A DNA stretch of 11,357 nt from a bacterium (GTDB lineage: Bacteria > Vulcanimicrobiota > Xenobia > Xenobiales > Xenobiaceae), in contig JALHDH010000138.1 of assembly GCA_022839105.1 (NCBI GenBank), positions 1 to 11,357 on the forward strand, read 5' to 3'. Below the pieces are notes generated by a model, which was given only the letters and a program-made list of their open reading frames with translations, was not told the origin of the DNA and ran no database searches. A program made the translations under genes and the position numbers. Shown here piece by piece: positions 1 through 6,683 of the stretch. Positions within the stretch are counted from its first letter, which is position 1, and the number at the start of each line of letters is the position of its first letter.

Positions 1-216
1 GCCAACTTCGGAGCCACCGAGAGAATGGCCGGACTGATCGGCGAGAAGGATTTCACTCTCCTCTTCCACAAGGGGAACAAGAGCCACATTCATTTCAGCC
101 GCGTCGAGGAAAACTTCATTCTGGTCACTGTGTTCGGAAACGATGTACCGCTTGGGATGATCCGCCTGGGATCCGGCAGAGCGCGAGAGCAGATGTCATC
201 CCTGCTCAGAGGTTAA
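1..216 (+). CDS. Roadblock/LC7 domain protein, C-terminal part (5' end outside window)
   Basis: The frame is open from the first base and ends at TAA 214-216, so only the last 71 residues are visible. They match the second half of a roadblock/LC7 domain: an amphipathic helix, then beta strands around 'FTLLFHKG', 'ILVTVFG' and 'GMIRL'. The same pattern occurs in the second roadblock protein at 1245-1754 ('FSVLFHQG', 'ILATVF', 'GMVRL'), so the two are paralogues. Roadblock proteins of the MglB type bind Ras-like GTPases of the MglA family and act as GAPs or co-GAPs in cell polarity. The MglA-like gene starts 11 bases downstream, which supports a direct partnership. The specific role here is inferred. 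Confidence 0.85.
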   Translation, partial: ANFGATERMAGLIGEKDFTLLFHKGNKSHIHFSRVEENFILVTVFGNDVPLGMIRLGSGRAREQMSSLLRG

Positions 217-227
217 AAGGAAGTTCT

Positions 228-1172
228 GTGGCCTTTATCGACATGAAGAAAAGGGAAATCCAGTCCAAACTCGTCTACTACGGTCCAGGTCGTGGAGGCA
301 AGACAACAAATGTCCTGCACCTTTTCAAAACCATGTCCCGGCAGGTTTGTGGAAAGATGGTGACCATCGACACGAGGGGGGATAGAACCCTTTTCTTCGA
401 TTTTCTGCCGCTTTCCATCGGGAAGATCATGAACCTGAATATCAGGATACAGGTCTACACGGTTCCGGGGCAGGTGCTGTACAACGACACGCGGAAGCTG
501 GTGCTGAGGGGAGTCGACGGCGTGGTGTTCGTGGCCGACTCGCGGCGGGGCAAAATCGAGGAGAACATCGAGAGCCTCGAGAACCTTAAGGAGAACATGG
601 CGGAGTACGGCCTCACGCTCCAGACGACGCCGTTTGTCATCCAGTACAACAAGCGCGATCTGGAGGACATTCACACCGTCGAGGAGCTGGACCGGGCGCT
701 CAACAGCGTGAAAGCCCCGACCGTCGAGGCCTCGGCGCTCACCGGCGAGGGCGTGTTCCCGACGCTCAAGAAGCTCGCCGGCATGGTGCTCGAGAATCTC
801 AACCAACGCCAGGCGTCCAGCGCCATGCGGCCCCGCATGCTGGCCAAAGAACCCGTCGCCGCCGGCGTCCGCGAGGAGGCCCCCGCGGCTCCGCCGGCCC
901 CACGCCGCGTTGTGCGCGCGGCGGCTGAGCCGCCGGCGGTCGTCAAGGAGCAAGTAGCGACGGGTGTGAAGCCGGTCGAGCGGCGAGCGCCGCGCGTGGC
1001 GCCGCGGCGGGAGAGCGTTTCGAGGCGTGCGGCGCCGCCGCCGAAGGCGCAGGCCAAGCGGCCCGCCGGGGGAAATCGCGCGCTGCTCTACATCGTGGTG
1101 ACGTTGGTGGTGCTTGGCGGCGCGGCCGCCGCGCTGTATTACACCGGGGTGTTAGGGAGACTCTTGGGTTAG
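228..1172 (+). CDS. MglA-like small Ras-type GTPase with C-terminal transmembrane anchor
   Basis: This 314-residue protein starts at GTG 228, with an AAAAGGAAG ribosome site just before it. Residues 1-190 form a complete MglA-type G domain: Walker A GPGRGGKTT (19-27), the switch region around 46-61, TVPGQ (78-82) with the Thr that replaces the usual Asp of DxxG in MglA proteins, NKRD (141-144) and a SAL-type G5 motif (about 169-171). MglA GTPases set cell polarity and motility in Myxococcus and are switched by roadblock partners. Known MglA proteins end near residue 195. Here a Pro/Ala/Arg-rich linker (about 195-283) follows, then one hydrophobic helix (about 285-304) and a short tail. This layout predicts a tail-anchored GTPase facing the cytoplasm. 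It lies between two roadblock genes in what looks like one operon. The family call is firm and the membrane anchoring is inferred from composition. Confidence 0.93.
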   Translation: MAFIDMKKREIQSKLVYYGPGRGGKTTNVLHLFKTMSRQVCGKMVTIDTRGDRTLFFDFLPLSIGKIMNLNIRIQVYTVPGQVLYNDTRKLVLRGVDGVVFVADSRRGKIEENIESLENLKENMAEYGLTLQTTPFVIQYNKRDLEDIHTVEELDRALNSVKAPTVEASALTGEGVFPTLKKLAGMVLENLNQRQASSAMRPRMLAKEPVAAGVREEAPAAPPAPRRVVRAAAEPPAVVKEQVATGVKPVERRAPRVAPRRESVSRRAAPPPKAQAKRPAGGNRALLYIVVTLVVLGGAAAALYYTGVLGRLLG

Positions 1173-1231
1173 GGGGGCGCGACCCGCGCCGCGCCGGCGC
1201 GAGGGCGTTCGCCGTCCCGTTGGTGGAAACG

Positions 1232-1238
1232 AAGGAGG
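1232..1238 (+). promoter_or_regulatory. Strong ribosome binding site that fixes an ATT start
   Basis: The sequence AAGGAGG is a near-perfect Shine-Dalgarno site. Six bases later, in the frame of the downstream roadblock gene, the codon is ATT (1245-1247). No ATG, GTG or TTG lies in that frame between this site and TTG 1341. Starting at 1341 would waste this site and cut off the first helix of the domain. Confidence 0.75.
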
Positions 1239-1244
1239 CCAGCC

Positions 1245-1754
1245 ATTAGTCACGACAGCGACAACATTCGCGAGAAGCGTCTCGTCTTCTACAAGGACGA
1301 CATCGATCGCATCAACGAAGTCCTGCAGGAGTTCCTGACCTTGTCGGACTCCAAGTGCATCATGCTCATCGACCGGGAAGGCTACATGGTCACCAAGACC
1401 GGCCATACCGAGGACTTCGACATGCAGGCGATCTCGGCCCTCGTTGCGGGCAGCTACGCCGCCACGCGGGAAATGGCGCGCCTTCTGGGCGAAGAGGAGT
1501 TCTCGGTCCTCTTTCATCAGGGCAAGCGCGACAGCATTCAACTGACGCTGGTCGGGGACCGCACGATCCTTGCCACCGTCTTCGATGAGCGCACGACGAT
1601 CGGGATGGTGCGCCTCTATGCGAAGGAGGCCAGCCAGAAGCTCGACAAGCTCTTCGAGGACATCAGCCAGCGCGAGGACGACGGCTCCGAACACATCGGC
1701 GCGGATTTCGCCAAAACCGCGAAGGATCAGATGGATGCCGTGTTCTGCGACTGA
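1245..1754 (+). CDS. Roadblock/LC7 domain protein, probable ATT start
   Basis: Read from ATT 1245 this is a 169-residue roadblock/LC7 protein. The N-terminal helix (about residues 8-32, beginning after 'SHDSDNIREKRL') leads into the strand 'CIMLIDREG', the central helix with 'LVAGSYAATREMARLL', the strands 'FSVLFHQG', 'ILATVF' and 'GMVRLY', and a charged C-terminal tail. Starting at the next permitted codon, TTG 1341, gives 137 residues and removes the first helix. The AAGGAGG at 1232-1238 also favours ATT. ATT is a rare but known start, with infC as the classic case. The gene follows the MglA-like gene by 72 bases and is probably co-transcribed with it. Proteins of this family regulate MglA-type GTPases. 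Having a paralogue on each side suggests a hetero-oligomeric regulator or two regulators. A base error at the start codon cannot be excluded. Confidence 0.88.
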   Translation: MSHDSDNIREKRLVFYKDDIDRINEVLQEFLTLSDSKCIMLIDREGYMVTKTGHTEDFDMQAISALVAGSYAATREMARLLGEEEFSVLFHQGKRDSIQLTLVGDRTILATVFDERTTIGMVRLYAKEASQKLDKLFEDISQREDDGSEHIGADFAKTAKDQMDAVFCD

Positions 1755-1791
1755 GCCGGGGAGTGCGCTCCGCCCTCCGCGCCTGACTGCC

Positions 1792-1805
1792 GCCGCCTTC
1801 GCGGC
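1792..1805. terminator. Possible terminator hairpin between convergent genes
   Basis: GCCGC, CTTC loop, GCGGC form a perfect 5-bp stem in the gap between the roadblock gene (plus strand) and the small membrane protein gene (minus strand). There is no U-tract on either strand. Its position is the main support. Confidence 0.3.
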
Positions 1806-1814
1806 CGGCGCGTC

Positions 1815-2240
1815 TCAACGCGCCGAATCCGCTGGGGCGCGCGTCGAGCGCTCGTGCATGCTGTTGGCAAGCTCAGCGGCGTCGGCGAGGAGCAGCAGCG
1901 CCTCGCCGACACCCTTGAGGAGACCGTATGCGGCGAGCGCGGCGAACACCCACGCAAGCACGCGGGCGAGGGCCGCGAGCCGCGCTCCTTCGCCGCGCAG
2001 CATGACGACCGCCTCCAAGGCGGCGCCCACAGCGCCGACGGCCGCCGCGCACAAGGCTAGCGCCAAAATGAACGCGGCCACGTGGCGAAAACGCGCGTAG
2101 CGCGCTATGCGTCGGACGCCCAGGTCCTCGGGCGCAGGAACGGACTCCCGGCCGTTTTCGGGGCCGGAAAGCCGCTCCAGCAACGCAAGCCGTTTCAAAT
2201 CCCGGTCTTCACGGCGACGTACGAAGCTCATTCGGTCCAC
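1815..2240 (-). CDS. Small membrane protein with two predicted hydrophobic helices, unknown function
   Basis: This is a 141-residue protein from GTG 2240. An in-frame ATG at 2231 would remove three residues, and neither start has a clear ribosome site. The first 50 residues are charged and basic. A hydrophobic helix spans about 53-75, a second spans about 88-109 and may extend to about 120, and the tail is polar. I recognise no motif or family. It follows the HEAT/receiver lipoprotein gene by 72 bases on the same strand, so it probably belongs to the same operon and may act at the membrane with that lipoprotein. It converges with the GTPase module. The hydrophobic pattern and clean frame support a real gene, but a spurious ORF in GC-rich DNA is possible. 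Confidence 0.6.
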   Translation of the reverse strand: MDRMSFVRRREDRDLKRLALLERLSGPENGRESVPAPEDLGVRRIARYARFRHVAAFILALALCAAAVGAVGAALEAVVMLRGEGARLAALARVLAWVFAALAAYGLLKGVGEALLLLADAAELANSMHERSTRAPADSAR

Positions 2241-2312
2241 ACACGAACCGCCGCCTGTCGTCTGTTGCCGCAGCGCGGTCGCGACCTGTCATTCCGGGAC
2301 GGCCTGAAGCCC

Positions 2313-4583
2313 CTATCTGGACGCCGCATCCAGGCTTGAAACCACCGCAGCCGGCGCCGCGGTCTTGCTCAGCGTCCGCGCCGCCTCGACTCTGACCCCC
2401 ACTTCCTCGTCGGCGAGGCAAACCTTCATTAGGTCGTCGAAATCCGCCACGTCGGCCCTCACGGCGCTCTCTTCGAGACGCAGCCGCATCGCGATCTCCC
2501 CCAGCGCACGGATGGAGGCGATGCGCACGGGCACCGAGCCGCCCGTCTTGGCCGCCGCTCCCAACGCCTTGAGGACGCTCCTGTCGCCGATGGCGCCCAG
2601 ACACGCCGCCGCGGGCACCCGCACCGCCTCGGGTCGGTTCGGATCCTCCACCGTGTCCGCCAGACCTCTCTTCGCTCCGCCGAGGTCGTACGGCACGCGC
2701 GCCGCGATCCACGCCAGCAGGGTTTCGGCCGCCTTCTGGGCGTACTCCTCGCCCTTCGCGCGGGTGTCCTGCGCTTCCTTCACGATCGGGTCCAGCACTG
2801 TGGTGCGCAACGCGCTCGCCGTAATATCCTCGGCGACGACGAACACCTTCTGTTCGTCCCGTTGGTACAGATCGCGGCTTTCGGCCACCTTCGCCCCGGG
2901 CGACACGACGATGACGGGCGCGTCGGCGACGCCCCGGGACTTCCGGATGTATCCGATCACCGCAGACACCCCCAAATCCTCCAAGTTCCGGTCCAGGAAG
3001 ATCACATGCTTGGGCGGAAACGACACGGCCTCCAGCAGCCCTCGATCCGCTCTGTCGACCACGATCGGCATGAATCCGGCTTCGTTCAGGAGCCCGCCGA
3101 AGTAGGTTCGCACGATCTCATCAGGACTGATGACCAGCGCGACCCGGACGCCCGGGTGGGCAATGGCAAGGGCGAAATTGGTTACGATCTCCTTGGCCTG
3201 GGCTTCTTCGACGCGCGGATTGAGGGCCGCCAGGGCCACCGAGGCCTCGAAGCGCACGCGCTGCTCCCGCGCCTTCAGCGCCGCCTCCAGCGCCGCCGCG
3301 ACCTTCGCGTTGGCCCCGGCGGCGGGGCTGTACGCGCGGATCTCGTCGATCAGCTTGACAACGGGCGCCGGCGTGCCTCCGAACTCCGCCATGTCCTTGA
3401 GGGCGCACACGAGCGCCGCCGCCATGGCTTCGAGCCCCATGCGGCGCACGGACTGATCCAGTTCGTGGATCCGCGCCGTCTGCCCCTGCAACAGGGTCAG
3501 TCGGGCCTCATCCGCTCCCTGCTGCTTGGCGAGGGCCAGATTCTCTTCGTAAAGCTGAACTTGTGCGGCGCGGTTGCTGACGAACCAGGCCTCGGCCGGC
3601 GCCTCGGGTTTCGCCCCCGTCTTCATCGCGCGCACGAGCAACAGGTCGGCGATCACCCGCCGTACCTGGAACGGTTCGACCTCCTCGCCCACGAGCAAGC
3701 CGCCTTCCATGCGCCACACGTACGGCCCGCACTGCGGGCGCGGCAGTTGGTTGGCACCGTGAATGAACGTCTGCGCATCGTCCAGCAGCATCCGCCACGC
3801 GGGACGCGCAGCGCCGCGTTCCCCCGTCAAGCGATCGGCGGCCGCCGCAGCGGTAGCCCGGACCACTGCGTCCCGATCCGTTTCCGCCATATACTTCAGG
3901 CTCGACGCGGCGAGGGGGTCCCCGACGCGCGCCAGGATGCCCGCGATCTCCTCCCGCACGCGGGGCGAGGGACTGTCGATCGCGGCGAGCAGCGGAATGA
4001 CGGCGTCGCGACCGAGGCTTGCGAGGGCGCGAAAGGCCATCAGGCGCTCGCCGGGCTCCTGATGGTCGAGGAGCGCGACGAGGCCCGGCGCCAGGTGCCA
4101 GCCGTGGCGGTACTTCGCCTGCTGGTAGTCCCGTTCCCATGCGTTGAAGTCGTCCTTGGAGGCGAGCAGCGCGGCGATTGCCTTTTTGATCTCGTCTTGA
4201 TCCCGGCTGAAGGCCTTCTCCAACTCCGTCGCCACGTTCAGGATCTGCCGGACCACCAGGGTCAACTCGCGCCCTTCCGCCGTTCCGTCCTCTTTGCTCT
4301 TGACGAGCATTTCGACCAGATCCCTGCGGACGCTCCAGGTTCGATTCAGCTCATCCTCCCGGATCTCGTCAAGCAGCTTCACGACCTCTTGGGCCTCGGG
4401 GCTAAGGGTCTGTGCCTCGCGGAGCAGCCTGACGGCCTCGGCGTTATTGTGCTGCTTAAAGGCCGCAATCGCCCGGGTGAGCAGGGAGGAGAAATCATCC
4501 TCAGCGCCGCATGCCGTCAAGGAGGCACACAAGCACGCTGCGGCCGCACCTAGAAAACACGCCCTCACAGCTCCCATTGCCAT
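2313..4583 (-). CDS. Lipoprotein with TPR/HEAT-like repeats and a degenerate receiver-like domain
   Basis: This 756-residue protein starts at ATG 4583, with AAGGAGG eight bases upstream (complement of 4592-4598). Residues 1-24 are a lipoprotein signal with lipobox L-T-A-C, so Cys25 would be lipidated. Residues 30-75 look like a TPR helix pair. Residues 165-255 contain HEAT-like repeats ('AFRALASLGRDAVIPLLAAI', 'REEIAGILARVGDPLA'). More helical repeat follows at about 425-475 and 645-756. Between these, residues 478-600 resemble a CheY-type receiver: acidic pair D488/E489 after the first strand, D531 at the phospho-acceptor position ('VIFLDRNL'), Ser561 ending the fourth strand ('VIVVSPG'), but no K-P motif after strand five. 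If the lipobox is used, this domain lies outside the cytoplasm and would not meet ATP-dependent kinases, so a binding or scaffold role is more likely. No enzymatic motif was seen. A strong promoter (4761-4789) drives it. Confidence 0.88.
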   Translation of the reverse strand: MAMGAVRACFLGAAAACLCASLTACGAEDDFSSLLTRAIAAFKQHNNAEAVRLLREAQTLSPEAQEVVKLLDEIREDELNRTWSVRRDLVEMLVKSKEDGTAEGRELTLVVRQILNVATELEKAFSRDQDEIKKAIAALLASKDDFNAWERDYQQAKYRHGWHLAPGLVALLDHQEPGERLMAFRALASLGRDAVIPLLAAIDSPSPRVREEIAGILARVGDPLAASSLKYMAETDRDAVVRATAAAAADRLTGERGAARPAWRMLLDDAQTFIHGANQLPRPQCGPYVWRMEGGLLVGEEVEPFQVRRVIADLLLVRAMKTGAKPEAPAEAWFVSNRAAQVQLYEENLALAKQQGADEARLTLLQGQTARIHELDQSVRRMGLEAMAAALVCALKDMAEFGGTPAPVVKLIDEIRAYSPAAGANAKVAAALEAALKAREQRVRFEASVALAALNPRVEEAQAKEIVTNFALAIAHPGVRVALVISPDEIVRTYFGGLLNEAGFMPIVVDRADRGLLEAVSFPPKHVIFLDRNLEDLGVSAVIGYIRKSRGVADAPVIVVSPGAKVAESRDLYQRDEQKVFVVAEDITASALRTTVLDPIVKEAQDTRAKGEEYAQKAAETLLAWIAARVPYDLGGAKRGLADTVEDPNRPEAVRVPAAACLGAIGDRSVLKALGAAAKTGGSVPVRIASIRALGEIAMRLRLEESAVRADVADFDDLMKVCLADEEVGVRVEAARTLSKTAAPAAVVSSLDAASR
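2784..3152 (-). other. Receiver-like (CheY fold) domain inside the lipoprotein
   Basis: This stretch encodes residues 478-600 of the lipoprotein. Alternating hydrophobic strands and helices run VALVIS, then PDE and a helix, MPIVVD, HVIFLD, a helix, PVIVVS and VFVVAED. D488/E489 and D531 match the acidic pocket and acceptor Asp of receiver domains. The invariant Lys near strand five is not at its expected place. Assigned by pattern only. Confidence 0.55.
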
Positions 4584-4760
4584 GCTTCATTCCTCCTTTT
4601 ACGCCGCGGAAGCGCAGCAATTACAGCGCCGCACACGCATTCCGGCCGCACTGTGGATCCTCGCCCACCCGCCGCAAAACCGGCCGCGACAAGGGCCGAG
4701 AACCAAACCGCGCGCAGCTTGCAGCAGGTGTGATTATTGTGCACCGCGTCTGAAATTGCG

Positions 4761-4789
4761 ATTATAACCAGGCGGCATTCCCGCGTCAA
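4761..4789 (-). promoter_or_regulatory. Sigma-70-type promoter for the HEAT/receiver lipoprotein
   Basis: On the minus strand, TTGACG (4784-4789) and a perfect TATAAT (4761-4766) are separated by 17 bases. This is the best promoter match in the window. Transcription would start near 4754, about 170 bases before the ATG at 4583. Confidence 0.75.
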
Positions 4790-4801
4790 GTGCGCTGCGG
4801 C

Positions 4802-4829
4802 TTGACAGCCCCGGAGACTTGCATATGCT
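4802..4829 (+). promoter_or_regulatory. Sigma-70-type promoter for larC
   Basis: A perfect TTGACA (4802-4807) is followed after 16 bases by TATGCT (4824-4829). It stands back to back with the lipoprotein promoter, with only 12 bases between the two -35 boxes. The -10 box lies next to GCATATGC and TTGCCTA elements that could be operator sequence. Confidence 0.6.
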
Positions 4830-4865
4830 TGCCTAAGTGCCTGACATGACGTTGCCTAGAGGCAA
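4829..4865 (+). promoter_or_regulatory. Possible operator: TTGCCTA direct repeat and TTGCCT/AGGCAA palindrome
   Basis: TTGCCTA occurs at 4829-4835 and again at 4852-4858. The second copy is half of an inverted repeat (TTGCCT, AG, AGGCAA, 4852-4865). The elements sit on and just after the expected larC transcription start. No known regulator motif was matched. Confidence 0.35.
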
Positions 4866-4964
4866 GCGCCGTCAGCGCGGGGCTCCGCGGCTCCGGTGTG
4901 CCTCCGGCAGCGGCGGGACCGGCGCCGTCCCGGACGGCAACGATACCGGCGAGCCCGCAGTCAC

Positions 4965-4971
4965 AAGGAGG
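4965..4971 (+). promoter_or_regulatory. Ribosome binding site that fixes the larC start
   Basis: AAGGAGG ends four bases before GTG 4976. The conserved LarC N-terminus ('HLHFDCFSGLSGNM') begins right after this GTG. A longer in-frame reading from GTG 4898 would add 26 Ala/Pro-rich residues that the family does not have. Confidence 0.75.
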
Positions 4972-4975
4972 CAAG

Positions 4976-6304
4976 GTGCCCACCCATTTGCACTTCGACT
5001 GTTTCAGCGGACTCAGCGGCAACATGCTGCTGGGCGCCATGCTCGATCTGGGAGTCCCCAGGCGCGAAATCGAGGATCACCTCAGAAAGCTGCCGATCGA
5101 GCCTTGGGCTTTGCGCGTCGAGGAAGTCCGCCGAGGCCCCATTCGCGCCACATGGTGCAGCGTCGAGGCGCTTTCGCACGCGCACGGCGCTGAGGCGCAC
5201 GATCACGCACATGAACACGATCACCACGATCCCGCCCACCCTCATTCCCACGCTCACGCCTTCTGCCGCGAGCCGGACACGTGCAGCGCCGGCCGCCACA
5301 GCCCGCGGTTCGCGGACATCCGGGCAATGCTCGTCTCCGCCTCGCTTCCCTCGCGCGCCAGGGAAATCGCCTTGCGCGCCTTCGACCTGCTGGCCCGCGC
5401 CGAAGGGCGCATCCACGGCCTGCCGCCCGAGGACGTCGTGTTTCACGAGGTGGGCGCCGTGGATTCCATCGTCGATATCGTGGGAACGGCGCTGGCCGTC
5501 GCCGCCTGCGGAGCCGAACGGTTCTCGTGCGCGCCGCTGGTCTTAGGTTCGGGCTCCATCATGACCCAACACGGCCGCCTGCCGCTTCCCGCTCCCGCGA
5601 CGGTGGAGCTTCTGCGCGGGGCGCCGGTGGTTCAACTCCCCCATCCGTTCGAATTCACCACGCCGACCGGCGCCGCACTCGTCATGGCGCTTGTCGACCG
5701 CTTCGGCCCGCTCCCCGAACTGGTGCTGTCCGGCACGGGCTACGGCGCCGGCTCGGAGCGCCCCACACCCTTTCCGAACGTCCTCCGCGTGCTTGCCGGC
5801 TCCGCGCCGGCAACCGCCGATGCGCCGGCGGTCGTGTTCGAGACGAACATCGACAACGCGGCTGGGGAAGACATCGGCCATGTGCTCGCGGCCCTCCTGG
5901 CCGCCGGCGCCCTGGATGCCTTCGCCGCGCCGGTGCAGATGAAGAAGAGCCGCCCCGCGCAGGTGCTCACATGCGTCTGCCGCCCCGCGGACCAGGCGGC
6001 TCTCGAAGAGATCGTGTTCCGGAACCTGCCCACTCTCGGCATCCGCAGCCACGGCGTCTCGCGCCGCATCCTCGATCGCCGCCACGTGAAGGTGGCGACG
6101 CCGTGGGGAACCGTGCGAGTGAAGGAGGCCTTGCGGGGCGGCGTCGTTCTGCACGCCACTCCGGAGTACGATGACCTGCACGCCTGCGCCGAGGCGCACA
6201 GGATCGGCATTGGCCTTATTCGTCGCGCGGCCATGGCGGCCTACGCGCAGCGGCGGGAAGGACGCGGGGAAGAGCCGTCCCCCGAGCCTTCCGGCGCGTT
6301 GTGA
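4976..6304 (+). CDS. larC: LarC, CTP-dependent nickel insertase for the nickel-pincer cofactor
   Basis: LarC inserts nickel into the thiolated pyridinium mononucleotide made by LarB and LarE. This completes the nickel-pincer nucleotide used by LarA-type racemases and epimerases in the cytoplasm. The 442-residue protein shows family hallmarks: 'DCFSGLSGNM' (8-17), 'HEVGAVDSIVDIVG' (157-170), 'GRLPLPAPATVELL' (200-213), 'TPTGAAL' (229-235), 'ETNIDN' (289-294) and 'MKKSRP' (322-327). Residues 68-94 form an insert with 12 histidines, a likely metal-binding stretch often seen in nickel-handling proteins. Both halves lie in one frame, unlike Lactobacillus plantarum, where larC1 and larC2 are joined by programmed frameshifting. 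No larA, larB or larE is in the window. It has its own promoter and converges on cutA. Confidence 0.95.
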   Translation: MPTHLHFDCFSGLSGNMLLGAMLDLGVPRREIEDHLRKLPIEPWALRVEEVRRGPIRATWCSVEALSHAHGAEAHDHAHEHDHHDPAHPHSHAHAFCREPDTCSAGRHSPRFADIRAMLVSASLPSRAREIALRAFDLLARAEGRIHGLPPEDVVFHEVGAVDSIVDIVGTALAVAACGAERFSCAPLVLGSGSIMTQHGRLPLPAPATVELLRGAPVVQLPHPFEFTTPTGAALVMALVDRFGPLPELVLSGTGYGAGSERPTPFPNVLRVLAGSAPATADAPAVVFETNIDNAAGEDIGHVLAALLAAGALDAFAAPVQMKKSRPAQVLTCVCRPADQAALEEIVFRNLPTLGIRSHGVSRRILDRRHVKVATPWGTVRVKEALRGGVVLHATPEYDDLHACAEAHRIGIGLIRRAAMAAYAQRREGRGEEPSPEPSGAL

Positions 6305-6335
6305 CGGCGTTCGCCTCAGGGGTGCGGCCGCCGGG

Positions 6336-6647
6336 TCACGGTTGCGTTTCCCGGCACACCCACGCGCCGAAAGCCGCCGTTGCCGCGCCCTCCAGGCGCA
6401 CGATGCAGGGGACCTCGTATTCGTGCAGGCGCGCGACCTCCGCGCACAGCTCGTCCCATCGTTCGGGCACCGTCTTGACGATCGCGGCGGTTTCTCGGGC
6501 GCGCTCGATCGCTCCGCGCCAACGGTACCGGCTGTCGATGGGGAAAAGGTTGGCGCAGGCGATGATGCGCGCTTCCAGCAGCGCCTCCACGATACGCTCC
6601 GCGTCCTCCGCCGTGGGAAACGTCAGGTACGCCATGACAAAAGGCAT
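6336..6647 (-). CDS. cutA: CutA-like divalent cation tolerance protein
   Basis: This 103-residue protein starts at ATG 6647, with GAGGAG six bases upstream (complement of 6654-6659). An upstream in-frame start would add seven residues but lacks a ribosome site. The sequence shows the CutA1 pattern: 'AYLTFPTAEDAERIVEALLEARI' near the start, 'CANLFPIDSRYRWRG' at about 31-45, 'ETAAIVKT', and 'HEYEVPCI' near residue 75, close to the family's HPYEVP. CutA proteins are small, very stable trimers with a ferredoxin-like fold, linked to copper and other divalent metals. Their exact role is unsettled. The gene converges on larC, with 31 bases between the stops, and lies just after the terminator of the zinc-ribbon gene on the same strand. 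Confidence 0.93.
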   Translation of the reverse strand: MPFVMAYLTFPTAEDAERIVEALLEARIIACANLFPIDSRYRWRGAIERARETAAIVKTVPERWDELCAEVARLHEYEVPCIVRLEGAATAAFGAWVCRETQP

Positions 6648-6683
6648 GCGGTGCTCCTCGAGCTGCACCGGGGGCGCGCGGCG

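Larger units (their letters stand above)
4584..4975. other. Divergent intergenic region with two promoters
   Basis: This 392-base gap separates the minus-strand lipoprotein gene from larC. It holds a promoter for each gene (about 4761-4829). It also carries a leader of about 170 bases for the lipoprotein mRNA and about 140 bases for larC. The larC leader contains a small perfect hairpin (GCCGTC, CCG, GACGGC at 4924-4938). No gene, tRNA or recognised riboswitch was seen here. The short ORFs that cross it have no ribosome sites. Confidence 0.7.

Noticed and set aside
2862..4553. 563-residue open frame on the plus strand opposite the lipoprotein gene
   Set aside because: The lipoprotein on the other strand has a signal peptide, lipobox, ribosome site and promoter. 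The plus frame has none of these and is His/Arg-rich shadow sequence.
4565..4789. 74-residue ORF in the lipoprotein leader as a leader peptide
   Set aside because: It overlaps the true start with no ribosome site of its own and would begin upstream of the predicted transcription start.
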